Source: JAQBQB01 sp963757185 (GTDB lineage Bacteria > Gemmatimonadota > Gemmatimonadetes > Gemmatimonadales > Gemmatimonadaceae). From it: a stretch of DNA of 64,000 nucleotides. Position numbers and translations under genes: made by a program. Of the stretch, positions 8,398-15,972 are shown one piece after another (position 1 is the first letter of the stretch; each line of letters begins with the position of its first letter). Under the pieces are notes generated by a model. That model made no database searches. It saw only the letters and a list, made by a program, of their open reading frames with translations, and had not been told where the DNA came from. The DNA lies in assembly GCA_963757185.1 (NCBI GenBank), contig CAVWQI010000008.1, positions 372,001 through 436,000 on the forward strand. Reading direction: 5' to 3'.

Positions 8398-9994
8398 ATA
8401 CCGCTGTTTCGGTGACCAGGCGGTTGAACCTCGCGAGCAGGTACGGATCGAAGATCTTTCCCCGGTCCTTGTTCATCATCGCCAGCGCGTCGGCGCGCGA
8501 GAATCCGCGGCGATAAGGGCGGTCCGTCGTCAGCGCATCGAAGACGTCGGCGACGCACACGACGCGAGCCGCCAGCGCGATGCCTTCTCCCGCGAGACGA
8601 TCGGGGTATCCGTCGCCGTCCCACCGCTCGTGGTGGTTGCGGACCATCGGCAGGATGTCCCACGGAAATTCGATGTCCGCCAGAAGCTCCGCCCCGGCGG
8701 CCGGGTGTCGCTCCATGACCATTCGCTCGTCGGGTGTCAGCCGGCCCGGCTTGTTCAGGATCTCCGTCGGCACGACGATCTTGCCGACGTCGTGCAGCAG
8801 CGCGCCGATGCGGAACCAGAACATCGTCATCTCGTCGAAGCCGATGTCCCGAGCCAGCGCGCACGCGTAGTCCGCGACGCGTTCGCAGTGTCCGCGCGTG
8901 TAGGCGTCCTTCGATTCGATCGATCCCGCCCACCGGGCGACGACGAGGTAGAACCGATCCTCGAGGCGCCCGACTCGCTCCTGTAGCTCGGCCAGGTTGC
9001 GCTGCGACTCGAGCTTGGTGAACAAACGGTGCGACTGCGTGAGCGCCTGCAGCGTCTCGCGGTTCTTGTTCATCAGCTCGAACAGCTCGGCTTGCTCACG
9101 CGCCGTTTCTCCCGCGAGCAGCAGATCCTCGCGGCTCATCGCGTTGTCATACGCCGCCGTGAGGTGGCGTTCGGCGCTGTCGTAGTCGCCTCGCGTGCGC
9201 GCGATGACGCCCAGGTGCTTGAACGTCTCGCCCAGAGCGCGCTCGTCGCCGGCCTCGGTGGCCTCGGGCAGAACCGATTGGCACAGCGCCTCCGCGGCAT
9301 CGACGTCGCCGCGCACGAGGTGCAGGCGCGCGGCGTTCGTCAGCGCAAGCAGCCGATGCGGCACGTCGCCGGCGGCACGGCAGAGAACTATGGCCTCGTC
9401 GTACGCCGCCTGCGCCTCGTCGAGGCGGCCGAGATGCGTGTAGACCAGCGCCATGTTGTTGAGGGCGTGGCCGACCTGTCTCTGCATGCCGAGCATTCGG
9501 TAGACCACGAGGCTCGACGCATACCGTTCGAGCGCGGCGGGATGGTCGCCGCGCATGCTGGCGATCACACCGAGGTTCTGCGCCACCATCGCCTCGAGCT
9601 GGCGCTCACCTGTCTCGACCGCGAGCGAGAGCGCGCGTGCATACATCGGCTCGGCGGCGGCGTAGTCGCCGCGGGTCAGCAGGATGTTGCCGGCCAGGTT
9701 CTTCGTGTGCGCGATGTCCGACAGCGCCCCGTGCGCCTCGGCCGAGCCCAGCGCCGCGTCGAGGCAGTCGAGCGCGACGTCGAGGTGGCCGTCGTCGCAA
9801 TGGGAGCGCGCGATGCGACGTAGGATCGTCGACGCGGCTCTGCTTTCGCGAAGAAGTCGCAGCGCGCGGTCGTATTGAAGCCGCGCGAGCTCGCGATTGC
9901 CGGCGCGCTCGGCCGCCTCGGCCTCGGCGACGAGATGCGCCGCCGCGCCGCTGATGGGCAAGGGAAACGCCCCCGGCCCGTTCGGTCCGCTCAC
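8318..9994 (-). CDS. TPR-repeat protein with C-terminal HD-GYP phosphodiesterase domain
   Basis: 558 aa. Residues ~20-340 are a run of tetratricopeptide repeats (recurring A..LG....GD...A...Y..AL pattern), ending in a short coiled coil (~320-345). Residues ~350-530 form an HD-GYP domain with H401-D402 in LLHDVGKI, then HHERWDGDGYP (454-464), the signature of c-di-GMP phosphodiesterases; the metal ligands look intact. GTG start at 9994 overlaps the stop of the sigma-54 activator (GTGA), so the genes are translationally coupled. No signal peptide or TM segment, so it is cytoplasmic. The TPR part presumably senses a protein or peptide partner and controls turnover of c-di-GMP; this is inference. 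Confidence 0.88.
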   Translation of the reverse strand: MSGPNGPGAFPLPISGAAAHLVAEAEAAERAGNRELARLQYDRALRLLRESRAASTILRRIARSHCDDGHLDVALDCLDAALGSAEAHGALSDIAHTKNLAGNILLTRGDYAAAEPMYARALSLAVETGERQLEAMVAQNLGVIASMRGDHPAALERYASSLVVYRMLGMQRQVGHALNNMALVYTHLGRLDEAQAAYDEAIVLCRAAGDVPHRLLALTNAARLHLVRGDVDAAEALCQSVLPEATEAGDERALGETFKHLGVIARTRGDYDSAERHLTAAYDNAMSREDLLLAGETAREQAELFELMNKNRETLQALTQSHRLFTKLESQRNLAELQERVGRLEDRFYLVVARWAGSIESKDAYTRGHCERVADYACALARDIGFDEMTMFWFRIGALLHDVGKIVVPTEILNKPGRLTPDERMVMERHPAAGAELLADIEFPWDILPMVRNHHERWDGDGYPDRLAGEGIALAARVVCVADVFDALTTDRPYRRGFSRADALAMMNKDRGKIFDPYLLARFNRLVTETAVFNQRRRRGHESFGARRRGAGAPSSAA

Positions 9995-11016
9995 GCCACG
10001 GAGGCGCGCGAAGGCGCCGGAGGACGGGTCATCTTCTTCGCCAGCGTCGGCCGCGAGATGCCAAGCAAACGCGCCGCCGCCGCCTGATTCCCGTTCGTGA
10101 TCTTGAGCGTGAGCGTCACCGCCTCGGCGACGATCTCGTCGAGCAGCTTACCTGCGCTCGGAATCTTGATCTCGCCGATCGCGTCAGGCCCGCTCTGCTT
10201 GGCCGCGCGCCGCTGAATCATCAAATGCTCGGCGCGGACGATCGACGAGTCGCCGCTCAGGATAGCCGCGCGCTCGACGACGTTCTTGAGCTCGCGAACG
10301 TTGCCGGGCCACCGGTGCACACGAAGCGCGGCACACGCATCCGCCGAAAATGCCTTGGACTGTCCGTGCTCCCGCGTTTCGTGCGCGAGAAAATGACGCG
10401 CGATGACCTCGATGTCCTCGAGCCGGTCGCGAAGCGCCGGGAGCGTGATCGAGAAGACGTTGAGACGGTAGTACAGGTCCTCACGAAATTCGCCGCTGGC
10501 GACGACTTGCTCGAGGAGCGGGCTCGCCGCCGCAACGATCCGGCACTCGATGGCGATCTCCTCGAAGCCGCCGAGGCGGCGCACCTGCCGCGACTCCAGC
10601 GCGCGCAGGAGCTTGGGCTGGAGCATGCGCGGCATGTGGTGGACTTCGTCGAGGAACAGCGTCCCCGACCCGGCGAGCTCGAGGAGGCCTTGTTTGCGAG
10701 CGTGTGCTCCGGTGAACGCGCCGCGCTCATGGCCGAACAGCTCGGACTCGAGAAGCGCTTCGGGAATCGCCGCGCAATTGATGGCGACGAACGGTTCGTT
10801 TGCCGCGGCGCTCGCGTAGTGGATGCCGCGAGCGAACAGCTCCTTGCCCGTTCCGGTCTCGCCGATCAGCAGAACGGTAGTGCGACGCGTTCCGGCCACC
10901 TGCGTCGCGAGGCTGATAGCTTCGCGAAGCAGCGGGCTGGCGCCCACGATGTTCTGAAACCCGAAGGCGGGCGCGCGGTCCGACGAGTCGGCCGTGCGAT
11001 CTTCACCGTGGAGCAA
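9991..11016 (-). CDS. Sigma-54-dependent transcriptional activator without N-terminal sensor domain
   Basis: A 341-aa bacterial enhancer-binding protein. The AAA+ domain starts almost at once (NIVGASPLL at ~22), with Walker A GETGTGKE (52-59), the sigma-54-contacting GAFTGA loop (99-104), Walker B TLFLDE (119-124) and a sensor/arginine-finger region (REDLYYRLNVF). A Fis-type helix-turn-helix lies at ~290-330 (NGNQAAAARLLGISRPTL). There is no receiver, GAF or PAS domain, so activity must be set by another protein, plausibly the TPR proteins encoded on either side. The start is a TTG with AGAGG 7 nt upstream. It is the middle gene of the operon. Confidence 0.9.
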   Translation of the reverse strand: MLHGEDRTADSSDRAPAFGFQNIVGASPLLREAISLATQVAGTRRTTVLLIGETGTGKELFARGIHYASAAANEPFVAINCAAIPEALLESELFGHERGAFTGAHARKQGLLELAGSGTLFLDEVHHMPRMLQPKLLRALESRQVRRLGGFEEIAIECRIVAAASPLLEQVVASGEFREDLYYRLNVFSITLPALRDRLEDIEVIARHFLAHETREHGQSKAFSADACAALRVHRWPGNVRELKNVVERAAILSGDSSIVRAEHLMIQRRAAKQSGPDAIGEIKIPSAGKLLDEIVAEAVTLTLKITNGNQAAAARLLGISRPTLAKKMTRPPAPSRASVA

Positions 11017-11061
11017 CCGGAACCTCTGGCGGGAGTAGGGGTTAGCGGATGAGGCTTGGCC

Positions 11062-12120
11062 CTAGAAGTATCGTCCGTTCTCTCCGCCGGTTAATCGAGC
11101 CCGCACCCTGCCTGCCCACTGGCGGGCACCTATCCGCTCAAAGGCGAGCAAAGACCGGGTCCAGGTTTCTTCGGCACTCGTTCGGTTGCCGCCGGCCGCC
11201 AACGCGCAGGCGAGCTGAAACCGGATTTCCGCGCTCGTCAGCGCGTCGCCGGACACTGCCGCCAGGCGGGCCGCCTTGCCGAGCGCCTCCTCTGCCTCTG
11301 CCACGTTACCGCTCATGCGGTGGGCGGCTCCAAGAAGCTTGAGGGCGATGGCGCATCGCGACCCGTCGCCCCGGCGCTCGGCGATCTCGAGCGCTCTGTC
11401 GATCGCCGGGCGGGCGGCGGCGACGTTGCCGCGGATCAACTCCAGCTCTGCCAGGTTCCCTTCGATGATTCCCTCGAAGAGCATCTCGCCGCGCTCCTTC
11501 GCGATGTCGAGCGCCCGCTCGTACGCCTTGCGCGCCTCGGCGTCGTGGTCCTCCTTCGCGTAGACGATGCCGAGATTGTTCAACACCCAACACACCTGCT
11601 GCTGGTCGTTCTGCGCCTCGAACGTGCGAAGCGCCGCCCGATAGTGCGCCATCGCCGCGGCGGGGTTGCCGCGAATGTCGGCCATCACGCCGAGGTTCTG
11701 CTGGATCATGCCGACGAGGCGCGGCTCGCTGCACGTTTCGGTTGCCGTGAGCGCCTGCGTGAAGAGGTCGTCGGCGACCGAGAGATCGCCGGCGTTGAGC
11801 GCGAGAATGCCGAGACAATTCAGCGCGTGCGCAACGCCGGCCGAGTAATTCAGCTCGCGGGCGAGCGCGAGACTTCGCTGATAGAGCGGCCTGGCGTCGG
11901 CGGCGTTCCCGCGGTCGCGAAGCACCGTCCCTTGCCACCTGAGCACGTCGGCGACGAGAGGTGTCGTCTCGTGCGCGCCGAGGAGGGAGAGCGCATCCTG
12001 GTGGTACCGGACCGCGTCGTCGGGACAATCCCCCAGTCCGGCGGCGCGGGCCAGTTCAGTAAGGCGCCTCGCCTCCTCGGCCGCTTGCCCCGAGTGACCT
12101 CGGATCGGCTCCAGGTTCAT
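11062..12120 (-). CDS. TPR-repeat protein
   Basis: A 352-aa cytoplasmic protein made almost wholly of tetratricopeptide repeats (~15-345). Clear repeat units include VAHALNCLGILALNAGDL, MIQQNLGVMADIRGNP and VLNNLGIVYAKEDHD. There is no enzymatic or DNA-binding domain. It is the first gene of an operon with the sigma-54 activator (45 bp downstream) and the TPR/HD-GYP protein, whose repeats resemble its own. This makes it a likely regulator or ligand sensor for the sensor-less activator. That role is inferred from context only. Confidence 0.8.
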   Translation of the reverse strand: MNLEPIRGHSGQAAEEARRLTELARAAGLGDCPDDAVRYHQDALSLLGAHETTPLVADVLRWQGTVLRDRGNAADARPLYQRSLALARELNYSAGVAHALNCLGILALNAGDLSVADDLFTQALTATETCSEPRLVGMIQQNLGVMADIRGNPAAAMAHYRAALRTFEAQNDQQQVCWVLNNLGIVYAKEDHDAEARKAYERALDIAKERGEMLFEGIIEGNLAELELIRGNVAAARPAIDRALEIAERRGDGSRCAIALKLLGAAHRMSGNVAEAEEALGKAARLAAVSGDALTSAEIRFQLACALAAGGNRTSAEETWTRSLLAFERIGARQWAGRVRARLTGGENGRYF

Positions 12121-12145
12121 CGTTCGCCGAGAGCATGGAGGTCGA

Positions 12146-12751
12146 CTACTCCCGTCCGCTCGCCAGGATGTACCCCGAGAAGTGCCAGACCGTGAACGTC
12201 GCGACCTGGTTCAGGAGGTTGACGTTGACGTTCAGCGATTCCGTGATCGACGTCGGCTTGGTCGAGTCGGGGAAGTAGCCCGCGAACAGCGACAGCGGGC
12301 TCACCAATCCATTCGCGCCGGCTTGCGTCGAGGTGAGGTTCTGCGTTACGACGAGCGGAAGGTTGAACTTGAGACCATGGGGCGCGAACTCGTACTCGAC
12401 GTTCGACCCCGCCACGGCCGTCACGGTGATCGTCTGGCGCGACGACAGCGCGAGCGGCGGAATGACGACGAGAAGCCCCGCGCCCGGCAGGCTCAGAGCT
12501 CCGCCCAGCGGTCCGACCGTCGCGGAAGCCGAAAGCGACTGAGCGAGAGGCGCCTTGCGAAGGAGTGGCGTGATCTCAGTCGGACTGCCAAGGCCGAGCA
12601 GGCTGGTAAGGTTGGCGTTCGCGGCGGTCGGGTCGGTGGGAGCGCTGACTCCCGACGGCCCGGAGGGCGCGGTTGGCGTGTCGGTCGACACGCAGGCCGC
12701 CGCGATGGCGGCGACGAACACGCTGGTGAGGAGGAGGATGCGACGGCGCAT
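12146..12751 (-). CDS. Probable lipoprotein with a ZU5-like beta domain
   Basis: A 201-aa exported protein with a lipoprotein signal (MRRRILLLTSVFVAAIAAAC; lipidated Cys at 20). A Pro/Thr/Ser-rich linker follows. From ~75 a beta-rich segment contains GGALSLPGAGLLVVIPPLALSS, then TITVTAVAGS, a pattern seen in ZU5-like domains of bacterial surface proteins. The C-terminus ends with FTVWHFSGYILASGRE. The frame is open 49 codons upstream, but the lipoprotein signal fixes the start at 12751. It lies 25 bp beyond the start of the TPR gene and is read in the same direction. The function is unknown. Confidence 0.7.
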   Translation of the reverse strand: MRRRILLLTSVFVAAIAAACVSTDTPTAPSGPSGVSAPTDPTAANANLTSLLGLGSPTEITPLLRKAPLAQSLSASATVGPLGGALSLPGAGLLVVIPPLALSSRQTITVTAVAGSNVEYEFAPHGLKFNLPLVVTQNLTSTQAGANGLVSPLSLFAGYFPDSTKPTSITESLNVNVNLLNQVATFTVWHFSGYILASGRE

Positions 12752-12883
12752 GGAATTCGGTCCCGAGGTGACGGTTTGACTCGCAAGCCGGGTGGGCGGC
12801 CGCCGACCTCTAAAGCAGCGTCCATGCCGCCCCGTCAAAGCGTTTTGCCGCAACGCATTGACGAAAATGTGCCACTCGGCGAC

Positions 12884-12943
12884 GTCTCTTGGAGACAAGA
12901 ATCTTTATCCAAGAATTCTGTCTAGAGACAAGAATCTTGTCCT
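12884..12943. repeat. Intergenic direct and inverted repeat (GAGACAAGAATCTT, 33-bp period)
   Basis: GAGACAAGAATCTT occurs exactly at 12892-12905 and 12925-12938, start to start 33 bp. Each copy is preceded by a complementary GTCTC or GTCT (12884-12888 and 12920-12923), so each forms a small palindrome. The second copy runs on into a near-perfect dyad, GACAAG-AAT-CTTGTC (12928-12942). TCTTGGA/TCCAAGA (12887-12893 and 12908-12914) forms a further inverted repeat. It lies upstream of the lipoprotein gene and beyond the glpD stop. The rest of 12752-13002 shows nothing I can name. Confidence 0.6.
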
Positions 12944-13002
12944 TCGAGCGGCTTCATCTCACAATCGTGGCACGCCCGAGAGCGCGCGAAGACCCGCCGT
13001 CT

Positions 13003-14646
13003 TCAGGCGTCGATTGAAAAGATTCGTTGCACTTCGCTGGCATAGTCGGCCACTGAAGCGCTTGTCGCGCGGTGGTCCCAGCCCAACACGCCGGCTACGG
13101 CCATCGCGGCGCGGGCGGCGACGGACGTGCCGTGGTCGCGAGTCTCGAATGCGAGCTTGGTTCGGCGGATGAGGAGATCGCCGAGCGTGCAGGCCATTTC
13201 GCTGCCCGCGCAATAGCGAAGCTCGCCCGTGGTGTACGGCAGACCATCTGTGAGGATCGCGCCGCCGCCGTCCGATGAGATCTCGTTCCAGACTTGCCGC
13301 CAGCGGCTGCCGTAGGATCGCGCGAGATGCGCGGCCAGCGGCGAGTCACTCGTTTCGCGGGCGATCTCGGCCACGAGCGCGTCGTACGAACCGATGTCAC
13401 CGCCCGGCAGCGGCGCTCCCGCGCGATCTGTTTCGGCGAGCGGACGTCCGAGGGCGCGACCGACGACCCGCAGGACATCCGTTGCCATGACTCGGTAGGT
13501 CGTCAATTTGCCGCCGCTGATCGAGACGAGACCCGCGCCGCTCACAGCCACCGCGTGTTCGCGTGACGCCGCGCCGGGCGTATCAACGGCGGACGGGAGC
13601 AGCGGTCGAATGCCGGCCCAGGCGGCGACGACGTCGTCCGCCGTGAGTTTCGCGCCGGGAAAGAATCGGTTGGCGGTCGCCAACAGGTACGACACGTCGT
13701 CAATCGTCGCCCGAACGTCGTCCGGCGAGGCGGTCGTGAACGTGTCCGTCGTGCCGACGATCGCGAACCCTCCGGCGGGAAGCACGAACATCACGCGCCC
13801 GTCCATCGGCGAGAGAAGCGTGAGGGCGGCGTGATTGCCGACGCGCTCGCGCCGAATGGAGATGTGGGTGCCTTTGCTTCCACGCACCGCTTTGCGCGAC
13901 GCGGCGGATCGCGCGGACGAGTCGAGCGAGCGGACGGTGTCGCTCCACGGGCCGGTTGCGTTGACGACGACGGCGGCGCGCACGTCGACGCTGTTCCCGG
14001 TCAGCTCATCGTGTACGCAGGCGCCCGAGACGCGAGCGTCGTGCGCGGCGAGCGAACGCACCGTCGCGTGGTTGACGACAACCGCTCCCATTTCCGCCGC
14101 GCCGATCGCGTTGGCGAGCGTGAGACGCGCGTCGTCGGTCGCGGCGTCGTAGTAGAGGGCGCCGCCGCGCAGTCCGGCCGGCGCGAGGCCGGGCTCGCGC
14201 GCGAGCACGCCGCGCGCGCTCAGCCGCCGGTGGCGCCGCACGTTGCGAAACAACGCCAGCGCGTCGTATGCGGTGAGTCCGAGGCCGAGCTTCCAGCGGG
14301 GAATCCGCGCGCCGGCGTAGACGGGCCACGTGAACGCGAGCGGCCGCACGAGGTGCGGAGCGAGATGGAGCAGCCGTCGCCGCTCGGCGCTCGACTCGAA
14401 CACGAGGCGGATCTGCCCGTGCTCGAGATAGCGCACGCCGCCGTGGATGAGGCGCGACGAGCGGCTCGACGTGCCGCTCGCGAAATCGCTCTTCTCGACG
14501 AGGGCAACCGTCAGTCCGCGGGCAGCCGCCTCGCGCGCGATCCCGCATCCCGTGATTCCGCCGCCGATCACGAGGAGGTCGAACTCTCGGCCCGGGGCGC
14601 CGAGCGCCGCGAATCGCTCCGCGCGAGTCGGGAGCTGACCTTGCAT
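13003..14646 (-). CDS. glpD: Glycerol-3-phosphate dehydrogenase (FAD-dependent)
   Basis: Oxidises sn-glycerol 3-phosphate to dihydroxyacetone phosphate at the membrane, passing electrons to quinone. The 547-aa protein has the FAD-binding motif VIGGGITGCGIAREAAARG (~25-43), the substrate region SSRSSRLIHGGVRYLE (~62-77), ALLSPMDGRVMFVLP-like and VGTTDT segments, VSGAGLVSISGGKLTTYR, and the C-terminal GlpD cap (TLGDLLIRRTKLAFE). ATG at 14646 sits right before the FAD-binding strand; the frame stays open upstream across the thiolase start, which is only antisense reading. It is divergent from fadI with 27 bp between start codons, so the promoters must overlap. Confidence 0.93.
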   Translation of the reverse strand: MQGQLPTRAERFAALGAPGREFDLLVIGGGITGCGIAREAAARGLTVALVEKSDFASGTSSRSSRLIHGGVRYLEHGQIRLVFESSAERRRLLHLAPHLVRPLAFTWPVYAGARIPRWKLGLGLTAYDALALFRNVRRHRRLSARGVLAREPGLAPAGLRGGALYYDAATDDARLTLANAIGAAEMGAVVVNHATVRSLAAHDARVSGACVHDELTGNSVDVRAAVVVNATGPWSDTVRSLDSSARSAASRKAVRGSKGTHISIRRERVGNHAALTLLSPMDGRVMFVLPAGGFAIVGTTDTFTTASPDDVRATIDDVSYLLATANRFFPGAKLTADDVVAAWAGIRPLLPSAVDTPGAASREHAVAVSGAGLVSISGGKLTTYRVMATDVLRVVGRALGRPLAETDRAGAPLPGGDIGSYDALVAEIARETSDSPLAAHLARSYGSRWRQVWNEISSDGGGAILTDGLPYTTGELRYCAGSEMACTLGDLLIRRTKLAFETRDHGTSVAARAAMAVAGVLGWDHRATSASVADYASEVQRIFSIDA

Positions 14647-14673
14647 TGGATCAAAGGTAAGCGAGTTTCCAGC

Positions 14674-15972
14674 ATGCCAGCACTCGGTGCGTCTGGCCGC
14701 CGCGTCGCAATCATCGCCGGTGTCCGCACGCCGTTCGCTCGTGCGGGCACGGTGCTCAAAGGGCTCACCTCGATCGAGCTTGGCAAGTTGGCCGTCGCCG
14801 AGCTCATTCAGCGCACGAGCCTGGAAGGAAGGCTCGTCGAGGGCATTGTCTTCGGGACCGTCGTGCCGCCCGTCACCGCGCCCAACATCGCGCGCGAGAT
14901 ATCGCTGATGCCGATGCTGCCGCGGAACTGCGAGGCGTACACGGTCAGCCGCGCCTGCGCCTCGGCGAACCAGGCGATCACCGATGCGGCCGATCAGATT
15001 ATTCTCGGATATCACGACGTCGTGATCGCCGGCGGCGCGGAGTCGCTCTCCAACGTTCCGATTCTGCATTCGCGCTCGATGTCGGAGAAGCTCGTGGCCC
15101 TCTCACGCGCCAAGAGCGCCGCCGCCAAGCTTCGCATCGTGGGGTCGATCCGTCCACGCGACCTCGTGCCGATCACGCCGGCGATCGCCGAGCCGTCCAC
15201 CGGGGAGACGATGGGCCAATCGGCGGAGAAGATGGCCAAGATCAACCACATCTCTCGAGAAGCGCAGGATCAATTCGCGCTGCGGTCGCACCGGCTCGCC
15301 GCCGCGGCGACCGAAGATGGACGTCTCACGGCGGAGATGGTCCCGGTGTACGTGCCGCCGCGCTACACCGACTCGCTCGCCTCGGACAACGGAATTCGAA
15401 TCGACACGTCGATCGACGCGCTCGCCGCGCTCAAGCCGGTGTTCGACAAGCGCTACGGCTCCGTGACGGCGGGAAACTCGTCGCCCCTTTCCGACGGCGC
15501 GAGCGCCGTGCTCCTCATGAGCGAGGAGCGCTCCCGGACGCTCGGCTATCGGCCGCTCGCCTTCATACGATCGTACGCGTACGCGGCGGTCGACCCCGCC
15601 GAGCAGCTTCTCATGGCACCGGTGCTCGCCGCGCCGCTCGCGCTGCAGCGCGCCGGCCTGACCCTCGCCGACATGGATCTCGTCGAAATGCACGAGGCGT
15701 TCGCGGCCCAGGTGTTGTGCAACCTCGCCGGGTTCCTGTCGTACGAATGGGCCGAGCGCGCCGGGTTCGCCGACCCCGTCGGCGAGGTGGATCGCGCGAA
15801 ACTGAACGTGATGGGCGGCTCCGTCGCCATCGGACATCCGTTCGGCGCGACCGGCGCGCGCATTCTCACGACGTTGGTCAACGAGCTCACGCGGCGCGGC
15901 GGACAGTTCGGGCTCATGACGGTGTGCGCGGCGGGCGGCCTCGGCCACGCGATGGTGGTGGAGCGAGCATGA
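14674..15972 (+). CDS. fadI: Acetyl-CoA C-acyltransferase (3-ketoacyl-CoA thiolase)
   Basis: The thiolytic last step of fatty acid beta-oxidation. The 432-aa protein has the N-terminal VAIIAGVRTPFARAGT, the acylated cysteine in VSRACASANQ (C95), the central VTAGNSSPLSDGAS, the His site in EMHEAFAAQ, NVMGGSVAIGHPFGATGAR and the second catalytic Cys in MTVCAAGGLG. The long middle part and sequence style resemble the FadI type more than FadA. The stop overlaps the fadJ ATG (ATGA). The two genes form the trifunctional beta-oxidation pair. Confidence 0.92.
   Translation: MPALGASGRRVAIIAGVRTPFARAGTVLKGLTSIELGKLAVAELIQRTSLEGRLVEGIVFGTVVPPVTAPNIAREISLMPMLPRNCEAYTVSRACASANQAITDAADQIILGYHDVVIAGGAESLSNVPILHSRSMSEKLVALSRAKSAAAKLRIVGSIRPRDLVPITPAIAEPSTGETMGQSAEKMAKINHISREAQDQFALRSHRLAAAATEDGRLTAEMVPVYVPPRYTDSLASDNGIRIDTSIDALAALKPVFDKRYGSVTAGNSSPLSDGASAVLLMSEERSRTLGYRPLAFIRSYAYAAVDPAEQLLMAPVLAAPLALQRAGLTLADMDLVEMHEAFAAQVLCNLAGFLSYEWAERAGFADPVGEVDRAKLNVMGGSVAIGHPFGATGARILTTLVNELTRRGGQFGLMTVCAAGGLGHAMVVERA

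Noticed and set aside
12792..13172. 126-codon plus-strand frame over the intergenic repeat
   Set aside because: Half of it is antisense to glpD and the rest is the repeat; composition is Arg/Pro-rich with no homology pattern.
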